Below, piece by piece: positions 23,426-35,025 of a stretch of DNA of 64,000 nucleotides (positions are counted from its first letter, which is position 1; the number at the start of each line of letters is the position of its first letter). Under the pieces are notes generated by a model that did not search any database, was not told the origin of the DNA, and worked only from the letters and a program-made list of their open reading frames with translations. This DNA comes from Euonymus europaeus (lineage: Eukaryota > Streptophyta > Magnoliopsida > Celastrales > Celastraceae). The stretch covers positions 3,298,501 through 3,362,500 of the forward strand of contig OY756958.1 of the NCBI GenBank assembly GCA_963580455.1, read 5' to 3'. A program made the translations under genes and the position numbers.

Positions 23426-25251
23426 AAAGTTGAGTTCTTGAACTACGATTTTGCAGAACAAGAACCCACAAACAGATAGCACGAATTGCGTCTTCGTTGA
23501 GTGCTGAAGAAATTCAAATTGAAGTTGCGTAGCAGACGAGATTAAAAAGGGAGAAAAAAGGTATCTAGGGTTTTGCTTATGGATGTGGAAGAAGAAAGGC
23601 TTGGGGGTATTTGGAAGTTATGTAGGTTCGCGACGTAAACCCCGTTACTATAAATGTTCGGTATTCCAAACAACGGTCTGGAATTTGGACTTAGCGATTC
23701 GTTTGATTTTCCTTTTTTTTTTTCATTGGGCCTCTCTAGGGCTTCGTCGATTTTCTATTTTTATAAATTGCATGATGAATAATTAACTCAAATGGGCTTC
23801 ATGGGCTTCCTAGTGAGCCAGGCCTAACAACTATGAAGTCCTGAAGCCCAATTAGATAATAATAGGGGGACAAGACAATACTCAACAGCCCAAGAGGAAG
23901 TGATTTCTTCTTCCTCGAGGTTGCTATGCCATCAGACTGATTTATTCTTGTGGTGAGTGGTGACACACACGCCATCAAATCAAATTTACAGAGGACAGGG
24001 ATTGACACTCAACTCTTGTCTTTAGTTTTGGTAAATTTTTCCGTGCTTTCTATTTTCCTGGACACTTTTACTAGGCTTTTGCTTTGTTTTGTTTTGTTCA
24101 GTACCTGTATGAGTGGTGTTCGTTTAATCTGCTGCTGGTTTGTCTAAGAATAAGCTGTTGTGGAATCATTATTGTGGTTGTAAATGTTGTTTTACGCAGC
24201 TTAAATTATCTAGGCCCTCTATCGGTTGTATTCTTTGATGCACACCAAGTGTTTGATCTATTGTTCTTGAACTTGGGCTTCAATTTCTGTTCATTGTTTG
24301 AACTTTGAACCATTTTTCACTTTCTATTAAGAAAACAAAAAAAAATCCATATTGTGCATTTTCTTTTCAACAAAACTATTGGTGTCTTTGATTTGAAAAA
24401 AAGAAAATGATGGCCAGAATCTCTGCTTCTTGTCCCTTCTCTTTGGTCTTTCTACTGTTCATTTCAGGCTTGCTGCTGATGAATTCTGTTGTTTTTTTGC
24501 TCTTTGTGAATTTTTTTTCTTGATTAATTTGTTTGTATATGCTGTAGTACCACACCAAGGCATGGCAACAACTTGTGAGTTGGCTACAAGAGGTGATGGT
24601 TGTCCCAATGTTAACGAGCGCATAGAAGTCTGTCGTCCATGTTACCTGGGCATTGGACAAATCCCCGTCTACTTTCACGGGCGCTCTCAATGGAACCACC
24701 ACTCATTGAACTCATCATGTAGCGTATCTCAATCAAACTCATCCTTAATAAAGGCCTTTGCTTGATACATTAACAAATAGTACAGAAATCTGAAATAAAT
24801 TAGCAATACGGTTCAAATTGCTATGAAAGGAATTTCAATAATACTTTTGTGCGTCTTTTGTGCATATGAGCAAGTTCTTTGATATTTATTTTTCGATTGC
24901 TTTGATACACATTTTCTTTTCCGGGAGAAGAAACCTGTTTAAGCCAGTTTTCTCAAGAGCTTTTTTCACTAAGTTTTGGTTTATTTTTTCTTTCTTTTTT
25001 TTCTTCCAACTTTTGTTCTTAAACTAGTTGTGTTAAGATTTCAAATCATGAAAATGTTTGCTGGAAAATCACAGGCACACACAGAGGTATTGCAAGTGAC
25101 ACTGGAAGAAGAAACTCGATAGATTAATTATATAGCAAATTATACATGATGAGAAAGAATTCACAATTCTATGTAAAAATTCTGTGTCTTCATAGTTATT
25201 TATTGGGGAAGAGAGAGGGTGCCATCAATCAATCCACCAAGTGTGCCTTGC
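23426..25251. other. FLZ promoter and unassigned spacer
   Basis: From 23725 to about 23895 there are several TGGGCC/TGGGCT and AGCCCA motifs upstream of the FLZ gene. The segment 24430-24765 has an open plus-strand frame with a C-rich end (CELATRGDGCPNVNERIEVC) that I do not recognise. It could be a non-coding RNA, a small orphan gene or chance. Confidence 0.45.
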
Positions 25252-25574
25252 TCAAGGAATCTTGATATTCAGTTTGGCTGCACATAATACAAAAAGTAGG
25301 ATATCAGAAAACAGAACCATATTGTGAACTTTTTTTTTTTATGTCAATCATACTGCATTGTTACATTGTATGAATTTTTACCAGAAAATGCTTTGTTCAA
25401 GCAATCGGTGTCGCACTTCATTTCACAGAAGGTGCGGCCTTTGCCTTCAGTTTGGCATTCCTTCTCACAGCTGTTGAAGCAGTCAGCAAATTCATCGGCA
25501 TTGGCCTTAGGAACACCAACTGCAGCAACAAAAACAAGACACAGAACCAACAGTGCAGCAAGTTTGTTTGCCAT
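25252..25574 (-). CDS. Ole e 6-like small secreted cysteine-rich protein
   Basis: Two exons: 25574..25382 and 25277..25252, 72 residues, GT-AG intron. Residues 1-26 (MANKLAALLVLCLVFVAAVG and on to ANA) form a clear signal peptide. The mature peptide is about 46 residues with six cysteines at 32, 36, 40, 50, 54 and 58, giving CX3CX3C-X9-CX3CX3C. The FCEMKCDTDC block matches the olive pollen protein Ole e 6. Exon 2 adds only AKLNIKIP. The family is secreted; its function in the plant is not established. A TATA box lies 103 bases upstream at 25677-25684. It is first of three consecutive minus-strand genes for secreted Cys-rich proteins. Confidence 0.9.
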
Positions 25575-26351
25575 TTCTTTTAATTCTCTCTCGTAATATG
25601 CACTTATGAGTTCTTTCTTCTTCCTTGATTAGTTCCTTCCCTCCTCCCTTGCATTTGTGAATGACAATATTGCATGTATTTATAGGTGGCGTGAGGGATC
25701 GAGCTTTAAAGCCGGAGATTGAACCGACTTCTATTGTTGTAAATGCTATTTTTAGCAGCTTAAAGAGAGGCGAATGTGTACTAATTATGGGTTTGGATGG
25801 GGTAGATTTTGGGAGAGGAGGGGACGAGGGGGATGTGTACTATAATGTATTTTGTAAATAATTTAATAATTACTTGAAATTAAATAATATAGACAAGTAA
25901 TAATAAAAATAACAGTACACATACAGATAATTGATAAATAGTCACTGATGTAAATGCTCTAACTTACCTAGATTGGGTGATATGGAGTCGGATCTTACTC
26001 TCGGGATTTATGTATGCGTGCATTTGGAAAGGCAGAATGATAAAAAGTTTGTATGAAATACACTTATCTGTAAGGTCGAACAAAGCAGTCTGAACTTTAC
26101 TCAAACTTCCAACAGTTCGTGGAAAGATACAACAGTTGTTCTTGCAGAAGGATGCTTCAGTTCCGAGTGCACCCAGATAAAGGTACGAACTCAAAACTTA
26201 CAAACACCATTTCTATATTTTCAGAAAAGGAAAATAGAAAATGCTCAAACCAAACAACACCCTAGGTGCTGGCAAGGTTTCTTTACAGACTCGATTGGTA
26301 CATGTCAGTTCCTTGTCTACTACAAGATCAAGTGAGAATTACTGGAAAACC
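25575..26351. other. Spacer between Ole e 6-like gene and LTPG gene
   Basis: It holds the Ole e 6-like leader and promoter (to about 25800) and the 3' flank of the upstream LTPG gene. The rest is AT-rich; no gene is seen. Confidence 0.55.
25677..25684 (-). promoter_or_regulatory. TATA box of the Ole e 6-like gene
   Basis: TATAAATA on the minus strand, about 100 bases upstream of the ATG at 25574, a normal distance for a plant TATA box with a ~70-base leader. Confidence 0.65.
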
Positions 26352-27283
26352 CTACATGAGTAGCATTATAGCTGAGTGAAAGATACCAAGAAATCCAGCT
26401 AATCCAGGCAGCAAGCAACCATTGCTGTTGTGTATCCATCCTGTAGTAGATGAATCCATGGGTGGTTCTTCTATGGGGTTTGGTAATGCGGGTGAACTGA
26501 TGACTGTTTCTGGTGGCAAATGAGGTTCTGATGGCAAGCCTGAAGAAGATGCAACATTTCCAGAGCCTGCAAAAAATAGTGATTAAAACCTAAACAGTGA
26601 ACAAGAAACCCTAAACAGAGTCTTCGGCTTGCCAGGAATAGAAGGATTCGAGAAATTCGTGTCAGTTCTGTTACCGAAAGAGGGCAGAGCAGCTGGAGTA
26701 CTGAGTAGGCACAATTGCATTAGAAATTTTGTATAATTGTTGTTGGTCGAAAACTGATATAATCATCCTAATTTAATCATCCTAATTGTGTATATACACA
26801 TATATTCCAGATTCGTCTGACTTAAGATGTTGATACGCCCATATAAACCAAGATTGAAGCAAGAAGCGATCCAAGATTCAAGAAACGCGAAATCGAACCT
26901 GATGAGCAAAGTGAATCGAGAGATTCAGTGGTTGCCAAACTCGCGTTCCTCAGCGAACAGACCAAAGGCAGAGAAAGAACTCTGGATTCGTTCAATGGAA
27001 ACCCTAGGACCATAGGCTGCTTGAGAAGGTAACAGAGGCAGTTCACGGCGCCGGCACCGATGGCAGAGGCAAATGCTTGACAGCACTTGGACGGGACAGT
27101 GGATGTAAAGTTGTTCGGCGGTGCAGACACGTAAGGCAGGCACGGCGAGAACGAGATGAGTCCGTTGCCGCAACCTTCTTGCCCTGGCGGTGGTGGTGCC
27201 AATGATTGTGCTCCGGTGGTGATCACGTGCATGAGAACGATGGTGGAGACAAAGAAGAGAGAAATCGCCATAGCGGAAGCCAT
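26352..27283 (-). CDS. GPI-anchored non-specific lipid-transfer protein (LTPG)
   Basis: Two exons: 27283..26899 and 26566..26352, 199 residues. The start at 27283 (MASAMAISLFFVSTIVLMHV) puts the signal peptide at the N-terminus; an in-frame ATG at 27355 would add 24 residues ahead of it and is less likely. The 8-Cys motif is complete: EGC, SPC, KCC, CLC, VC and LC, from about residue 35 to 125. Exon 2 encodes a Pro/Ser/Glu-rich linker and a C-terminal hydrophobic tail (GCLLPGLAGFLGIFHSAIML) consistent with GPI attachment. LTPGs bind lipids at the outer face of the plasma membrane and are linked to cuticle, suberin or pollen-wall lipid export. The next gene upstream is a diverged relative in the same orientation. 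Confidence 0.9.
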
Positions 27284-27725
27284 ACTCCACGGCGCAGAGA
27301 GAGAAGGGGCGGGACAGAGAGTTTCTGTTTTGGGCGGTTCCAGTCTAGTAACCAACTCCTGATGACAATGGCGGGAAGTGAGCTTGAGTACGTCAGTTTT
27401 ACCTTTTTGCCCTTCAATATTTACGTGATCTACCCCTTTTATTGTTAGTGGTGTAACTCTTGATTTGTTTGATGTAATTGTGGTAGTTTAGAACTTTAAA
27501 CCAAATTAAATAACACTGAAGCAAGCTGATTATGGGTGGATTTATAACAAAACAAACAATATTATTTCATAATAAATGGTTTTATCTTAATTACACGAAT
27601 AATCGGTCAATCTGACATTTTACTAGCCCAAAAGAATAATTCAACAGATATATGGACTGCATAAAGGTATAAATAGCAATGCTGAATCTCTTTTACTCCC
27701 CATATCTATGTCCTAATCAAACAAT
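27284..27725. other. Promoter region between the two LTPG genes
   Basis: 442 bases between the start of the first LTPG gene and the stop of the second, containing the leader and promoter of the first and the 3' UTR of the second. No other gene is seen. Confidence 0.6.
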
Positions 27726-28575
27726 CTATAAGTACTTGAAAATTGCAAATCCTAAAGCAAGTAGCAGAACAGCCGGTGAGGTGCTGTGAGAGGGAAAAGC
27801 AGCTGATGTTGGGCTGCTACCGCCAACAGTAGTTGTGGTTGGGTTTCCAGCATCGGCTGTTGGCGATGGCGGTGTGAGGAGCTGTGTCGTGTCCGATTCT
27901 GGTGGTGAAGCTGATGAAGTTGGTTCAGGAACACCAGAAGCTGCTCAGAAAGAAAGGGAGAAAAAAACAACTTTCTTTATTAGCACTCTATAGTCTAATG
28001 TGATAAACAACCGAGTCTATTGTACTGCTAAGGTCTAAAACACATTACCTGTTGGACTGGGAGACATAGAAGCTCCCGGGGAGAGATTCGGGCCTAGAGC
28101 GATTGGACTTGGAGCTGGAACTGGCGCTGCAGAGGCTGCAAATGAAAGAGAAACTCTATGCAATTTACACTTTGATTAACAGTGGAAAAAAACACAACTG
28201 GTCCATATACATGTGCATTTGAGTGATGTTACCTTTGCATTGGACAGGAACGCCGGGCATGTTACAAGCGCGAGGGAGAGAGATAGCCAAGGTTCGGTTG
28301 ATTGGAATCTGGAAAGGAACACTTCCAGTAACAATGAGGCACAAGCAGTCCATGCCGCCGCTGGCGAGGGAACTAAGTGCCTTGCAACAATCTGCAGTCG
28401 GTGATGTACCACCATTAGCAGTGCTGTTTGTAATGAAATTCATGCAAGGAGTGAAGGCAGACAGCAAAGAAGGCGAGCACGGTGTATTGATTTGTCCGTA
28501 AACTGGCACCATCAAGACGACCAAAGCCACAGTCAGAACAGGAACCGGGCGCGGAAAAGGCACCAATGACTCCAT
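27726..28575 (-). CDS. GPI-anchored non-specific lipid-transfer protein (LTPG)
   Basis: Three exons: 28575..28233, 28135..28049 and 27940..27726, 214 residues, phases chaining exactly. The signal peptide is about residues 1-27 (ending VPVYGQ). The 8-Cys domain follows with TPC, TPC, DCC, CLC, AC and QC (PCSPSLLSAFTPCMNF, TADCCKALSSLASGGMDCLC). Exons 2 and 3 encode a Pro/Ser/Thr-rich linker (PVPAPSPIALGP, TPPSPTADAG), a probable site of O-glycosylation. The hydrophobic end SPAVLLLALGFAIFKYL fits a GPI-anchor signal. It has one more linker exon than its neighbour. It resembles the At3g22600/At3g22620 LTPG group as remembered. A TATA box lies 86 bases upstream. Confidence 0.92.
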
Positions 28576-28660
28576 TGGAATTTTTGCTTTTGTTGGTGAA
28601 AGAAAGAAGAGATGATTGGCTTTTGAGGATTGGTGATGTGAGAAGGAGAAGGGGAAGGGA

Positions 28661-28667
28661 ATTTATA
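28661..28667 (-). promoter_or_regulatory. TATA box of the three-exon LTPG gene
   Basis: TATAAAT on the minus strand, 86 bases upstream of the ATG at 28575. Confidence 0.65.
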
Positions 28668-31600
28668 GATGGAGAGTTCTGGTGGGAGAAGTAGAGATAT
28701 TGATCATTTTGTAGTTGGTGTTGAAGCTCAACTACCTTAACGAACTTTTGTGAAACAGAAGAACTCCTGTTTTGATTTCATTTGATGCTTCATTTAGTGT
28801 CCACTGCTGATTGGGCTTCATTTAGTCTTTTCCCTAATTTTTCTGGATGGCTGCCAAATAAATTATTGATAATTACTTATGGGTTTAGGTGAACTAATTG
28901 CATTCCTTAAGGCCACCTAGTACTCCAAAGCTAACTTGCACACAAAGCCAATTTTCCATATCTGTACAAGATCGCAATATATATATACATGATGAGCATT
29001 GTAATTACAATATCTAGATTGAAGTATTGTAGAAATAATGCCTAAAACTTAGTAAGTAATATTGCCTTAAAATGCCACATTACTCGGCGGGTTTAGTATA
29101 ATTGTAAAGGCTTAACTTAATTTAACCTTTCTTGACTCTTGTTCACAAAATGAAATTACCAAAAAAAAAAAAAATGATCATCCAACAAGTCCATATAATA
29201 AATTCCAATGGCAAGTATACCATATATGAGCTCTCACTGAAAACAACTCGGCATGGCCGCTATTTTTTTTTTAATTTTTTATAGTAATATACTTAATATA
29301 AGGTTTTTATTATAATATTAAAGAAAAAACCCCAAAAAGTATGATTATCTAATGAGCTCACATTATAATATAATTAATGGGTCCAAACAAAATCCCAAGT
29401 TCCAAACAAAATACAAACCAACTCATTGATTAATGAGCTTAATTTTTGTCTCAAGACCAACAATAGAGGTTAATAGGCTCGGGCTTATAACACATGATTG
29501 TCCTTGTCCACCCACACGAATGGGCTTGCTTGGGCTTTCGTTAATAAACATATCAGCCTAGGTCAGGTCTAGACGTATTCATCTTCAACCAACAATGACA
29601 CCGACTCCTTCGACTACTAGGGCAAATACACAGCACATACATGAGTAATAGCAGGAAATGCGAAACTCATCACTAACAAACTATACAACAATTAGCATGT
29701 CTATTATTTATTTTCAACATAAACATTTCATAGCCATCGAGACAAAACTTCAATCCAGAAATTTTGGGTCCAAAAAGAACAACATAATGAAATTTTGGTC
29801 CCAAAAAAAAAAGAATGTTGCAAATCGCATGACATGATGCATAAACACTCTATAAATAGTAGTTGTGTAAATGCAACTACTACACATACCTGAACAGAAA
29901 AAAAATTCAAATGGTTAGGGTACCCTTCACCAAAGCTATCCGTTGAATTCCCAACGCAAATGCCCCAGCTCTCCTTACGCCAAGGCTGTCATGGTTATTA
30001 TGAGCTCTCACTAAAACAACTCGGCATCCTAGTCGATTTATTAAATCTTCGTTACAAGTTCAAGATTCTCAGTAATATATTATTTCTATGGCATCTAAGG
30101 TGATTCATCAACATACCACTTTAACAGGTCCTGTTTCATAAAATTTCCGCTCTATGTTTGTTTATTAAAGGAAAACAAAATCTATTGATAAGATTTTGTG
30201 TTTTACATGTTCATAAATATTACTTCAACTTTCTCTCTCTTAAGAAAATGAGAGTGAGATTTTGTCATCTCTTAGTCCCAAGACGACATGAATTCAGCGT
30301 ATCACATGAGATTACAAATTCTGCGTACCGGAGGAATCAAATCAGTAAACGTATCATGCAGTCCTACGTACATACTGAAGGCTAGGTGTAACAAAAAAAC
30401 TGTCAGTCGTTAACGTTAACGTGCTTTGTCGACTCTGACGTTTTATGTATCTAGAATTGGAGATCCTACAAACTTGACTGCTGAAAGCATAGCCTGTCCG
30501 TACTTGTCTCCGGAGATCGAATCAAACTCTCAAGTGTTGGTTCACATCCTTCAACTGGTTCAAGTAAGCAATGTTGGTTTTGGCAGAAATAATGTTAGGT
30601 CGTTAGTTTATTTCCTTGGGCTAGTCCGATTTTGAGAATCTGTTGTGCTTGTTCTTCAGCCCGGGACCCAGTCATTAGCTAGGTGGTGTTATTTTGTAGT
30701 ACGTTTAGTTGTTTTAATTTCCAAAATGTGGTCGCATAGGTTGATTACGTAATTTGTTGCATGGTTACTATTAAACGTAAAATTAATTATCATTTCTTCT
30801 GGAAGGAAATATCGTACTAGTTGAGAGAGAAAGTGTAATCTCTGGCCAGCCACGATCCATATATGTATGTGTATTGTGAGCAGAAAAGCATTATGAATGA
30901 AGAATGAATATTGGGTTTTATCAAGTTTTCTCTTTCTTAGGGTTAGCCAAGAACATGAAGGTTTCATTGCCATTCTGACTGCTTGATTTCACGAGCACTG
31001 TCTGTTTGTGCAAGAAAGTTGATTCATTTCAGCTACAGCTAATCGATTATGCTGGAAACACTTCGTTGCCACAGACAAAGATGAAGAAATTTAGACTGAT
31101 GAGCCTAAACTCTAGCTTTTTAAAATAAATCCCAAAATTGCACAACATGATTCTATGGAGGGGATTTAGATTTGAATAGGATTTACCTTGAACAGAAAAT
31201 AAATGAAGATTGAGTCCTAAAAAGCATTTGATTCTGTCCATTGGGAATACTTTGGTCATAGGTGTTTGTTCTAGTGAATGGGAGACATCTAATCTAATTA
31301 GTGTAGTTCGAAGAATGTAAGGACAATTGATCAAATCAAGGTAAACAAATCATGCCAAGGTTCAAAAATTAGAAGGAAATCCATATTTCCAACTACTATT
31401 CTTTTGAACCATCATCAACTTCTAACCCAGCAATTTACCCAGATAAAATACATAAAACCCGCTTTTTAATTAAGATGATTACTTTCTTTCTTCTTCTTCT
31501 CTTCTTCAATTTATCGCATCATTCCAATTAAATCATAATTAAATTAATTATGATTACTATCCGCTACTCCATGTAATTTGATTACTTTACTAACTATAAA

Positions 31601-32733
31601 CTCAAGCATTTGTTTATTAGAGTACCTTCCACTTGTAATTTACTTGGCCAAGTCGTAAGCATAGGTAGTTCTGGAGTGGCGCTCCCCTTGGCCCATTTTT
31701 TTTTTTAGAGAATATCATTATTGTACCGTCTGCACTAGCCACAAATTTTTGGGTTTACTTTATTTAATTGTTTAACTTATGGGCTTGTTTAGTATCATCA
31801 AATTGAATATAAATCCGAACACTTAGAATGTTTGGAAATTATTTTCTTTTTAGCTTTTAAAAATAATTTTTGATTTAGATTTTTGAAAAAGATCTAAGAA
31901 AGATGTGTTAAAAATTCATTTGGTTGGGGTTACTTGAATATTATTTTCTAAAATATAAAACATAAACTTTATTTGGCAGGTGTGGTTTTAAAATTTTAAA
32001 AGTAAATGAATATTATTAAGTGAGTCCATGGTCAAACATGCGTCTTATGCCTTCCGTCAAATTAAACACTAGGTCCAATTCAAACACTTGGACACATATT
32101 GACCTCATCAGGGCTTGAATATCATTTATTCAAAAATTGTTCTAATGTTTAAATTGACACAGTTTCAAAATTATAGTGATTGAGTTAAAACATCTGAACA
32201 TAAGGTTACCAAAATGAAACATGAAAAATCTTTTCGGGTGATCACATATTGCATTAAACCCTCCAAAAATCAGAATGTTTACAGAGGCAATATGAATTTC
32301 TTTAATTTGCAATCCCTTATCAGCTCATTTGCCGAGTTACCCTTCTAAAATTACTATTTCCAAATAGACCCTCTCTCTCTTCTTATAATTAATTATTAAT
32401 CCATATTGTTCATTGTTTAATGAGAAACACAAAAGATTCGGGTGGGCCGTCATAATTCACCAACCCTAAAAAATTTGGTCCTCGAAATTCATATATATTA
32501 TGTCATTCCACATATGGTGGACCAAAAAACTAGTGGAGGTGGCAGAAGCCTCCACAAATTATCATTTTGTTTAAGAAAATAATAAAAATTGAGATACAAA
32601 ACTTAGAATTTAAATAACATAATTAATGTAGAGCCCGAAACCTACAATCAAATTCTCTCTACTAGCTCTGCTTTCAATGGGCCCTGACAATCTTCTGAAA
32701 TACTCTTCTATGCTCTGTCTCCTGCACACACAT

Positions 32734-33410
32734 TGAACAAGAAACCGTAAGATCCCAAAGACCGGATTGTGGGGGGCCTGGTCGTTGGGGCTCCAACGAT
32801 CAAGTCAGCTTCAAGAAGAAGAGCAGATAGTAACCGGGGTGGAGACCGGGAAAATTGGGACAGTGTTTGAGAGTTAGTTGATTGAGACGTAGATTTCGTG
32901 AATGTTCCTATTTTTCAGAGAATGTGCATCCCCCTCCACAAGTGGAGGTGACCGTTCTATTTATAGTACTTCCTCTTACTATTTTTAGTAAGAGCTTTTG
33001 GGTATTTTGGCGTTGAAAGGACAAACTGACATTGAAAGGACAGGTCTCAGTGAAAGTGACGGTCACTTTATAAGAGGTCAACTAAAGAGGCGGCTTTTAG
33101 GTAAAAGGTGATACATGCTGCCTGACAGACGTGTCGGACGACCTACCATGGGAAGGGGCGAACTCCACTGCTGGCGACCTCGCGATTAGGCGAGCCTTGT
33201 GATCACTTCATTTTTGCTTTATCGAGCTTTTAGTAGAACCTGCAATGGCGAGCTCCTGTGTCCATGGCGAGCACCAGCTCAACCACAAGAGCTGGAGCTG
33301 GAGCTTAAGCAGGGATATGTTATTGAGGCTGACAGGACCGTTTGACTAGTCAAACTCTGACTAGGTACACGTGTCAGAAAATCGGGCTTGACCCAATTTT
33401 GGCTATAACA
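32734..33410 (-). mobile_element. Solo LTR, Ty3/gypsy-like, minus orientation
   Basis: Read on the minus strand it starts TGTTATAGCCAAAATTGG and ends TTTCTTGTTCA, giving TG...CA termini and 677 bp. Between them are a TATA box (CTATAAATAGAACGGTCACC) and, near the end, TGACTTGATCGTTGGAGCCC and GGTCTTTGGGATCTTACGG, in the order typical of plant gypsy LTRs. No primer-binding site, internal domain or second LTR is present. Flanking pentamers (CACAT and ATTAC) do not match, so the insertion is old or an end is slightly off. Confidence 0.7.
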
Positions 33411-33586
33411 ATTACGCACCTATTTAAAGAATTTGGGGATTAAGAAAGCAAGAAATTCCGTGTAAATTGAATATAAATCAAGTCAGCCGCCTTGGTTGAC
33501 CAATTCAATGAAAACAACTAGGCAAGTTTAGTTCGAGCAATAATTTTTATAATTGGGTGTGGCTTGCTTGAGATGCGTCAGTTTCG

Positions 33587-34105
33587 ATGGACTCATCCAG
33601 AGTAACTCTTCGTTCATTCAAGCTCTCGGACGTCGATGACTTCCTAAAATGGGCTAGTGATGACAGAGTGACTCGCTACTTGAGATGGAACACCATCACT
33701 AGTCAAGAAGAAGCACTGGCATACCTAGAAAAAGTAGCGATCCCTCACCCATGGCGTCGGTCTATATGTGTAGACGACCGTTCAATCGGATACATCTCGA
33801 TCAAGCCGGAATCCGGAGAGGAAGATAAGTGTAGGGCACATGTTGGTTATGCCTTGGCGACGGAGTATTGGGGGCAGGGGATAGCAACACTGGCATTGAA
33901 GATGGCTGTGTCGAAGGTGTTCGACGAAATGCCTGGCTTGGTGAGGCTTCAGGCTTTAGTGGAGGTAGAGAACAAGGGGTCTCAGAGGGTGCTTGAGAAG
34001 GTTGGGTTTGTGAAGGAAGGTACGTTGAGGAAATATGGGTATTGTAAAGGTGAAATCAGAGGCATGATTGTCTATAGTTTCTTAGCAACTGATCGGGTTA
34101 GTTAA
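33587..34105 (+). CDS. GNAT-family N-acetyltransferase (RimJ/RimL type)
   Basis: A single exon encodes 172 residues. The start MDSSRVTLRSFKLSDVDDFL is the typical beginning of the Acetyltransf_3 family. The acetyl-CoA binding loop is at residues 94-101 (YWGQGIAT, the Q-x-x-G-x-A motif). The second family signature VEVENKGSQRVLEKVGF is at 125-141, followed by EGTLRKY. No signal or transit peptide is evident, so a cytosolic or nuclear protein is likely. The substrate is unknown; relatives acetylate protein N-termini, amines or aminoglycosides. It resembles Arabidopsis At2g32020/At2g32030 as remembered, which flank CVL1 and FBT1 there as here. Confidence 0.92.
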   Translation: MDSSRVTLRSFKLSDVDDFLKWASDDRVTRYLRWNTITSQEEALAYLEKVAIPHPWRRSICVDDRSIGYISIKPESGEEDKCRAHVGYALATEYWGQGIATLALKMAVSKVFDEMPGLVRLQALVEVENKGSQRVLEKVGFVKEGTLRKYGYCKGEIRGMIVYSFLATDRVS

Positions 34106-35025
34106 TTAGTTAACATAATAACTGATGATCAGTTGAATATTGTAAAGAAATGTGATGGTAGTTTTTCTTTTCTTCTAATCAAATGATATTTACGTGTCCT
34201 GACTCGAATTGATTTAATTTTTGAATATATTTAATTAATTATATTTATATTTATTTAAATAGTTAAGGTTTTATTATCTGGATAAAAATTTATATACAAA
34301 CTCAATTTAATCAGTATCGGACAAATAATTCCAACTCGTACATAATTTTGTCATCACTTGACGTCTGATCTGGTTCCTCCCTAGTCTAAGCACCAAGCCA
34401 AGAGCTGGACCCCATTTTTTCTATTTGGGCCTACATGTTTTAGAATAATAAATTAAATATTGTAAGTTAATTTTTTACAGAAAAGTTAGAATCCTAATTT
34501 AATTGAAATATAATTTTAATTGTGTCAATTTGTTTAGGATTTTTTTTCCTTATTTATCTCTATTTTTCTAATTTTAAATAATTTATTGAAACAAATCAAA
34601 CACTCAAAAACAATTCAAGCCTACTTGTTTGTTCTTATATAGGCTTGTCTGTGGAGAATTATATTCTTATTAAAATAACATTAGTGCTGTTAAAAAACAG
34701 TATAGTACTTGGCTTATTATGATGGAAGATTCATCAACAAATCATTTAATGCAAATTTATATTTCATTGACTGCCTTTAATTTTTGAATACATCCTTCCA
34801 ATAGTTAATTATAAATAAAATTATCTCTATTTCAATAAATCCTCATGCGCATGATATATGACGATATCATTAGTTTTTTAAAAAATATATATATTTCTCA
34901 AAATACAAGTCAAATTTTTTTTAAAAAAATCAAGATTTAGAATTGGCGCGAAAAACTCTTTTCAATAAAACTCATTGTCGATATGTTTAAATGCACATTC
35001 GTCAAATCCTCTGAATGAACTCAGA

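Larger units (their letters stand above)
28576..33586. other. Intergenic region with transposon relics
   Basis: No complete gene is seen. Poly(A)/AT-rich tracts lie at 29160-29350. A group of GGGCTT/TGGGCTT motifs is at 29478-29540. An unassigned open frame at 30426-30635 (GDPTNLTAESIACPYLSPEI) is not recognised. A MITE-like AT-rich segment resembling 5740-5850 lies at about 31840-31970. The solo LTR is at 32734-33410. The last ~175 bases are the GNAT promoter. Confidence 0.55.

Noticed and set aside
27284..27355. Upstream extension of the first LTPG protein (in-frame ATG at 27355)
   Set aside because: It would place 24 polar residues before a good signal peptide; the ATG at 27283 gives a normal secreted protein.
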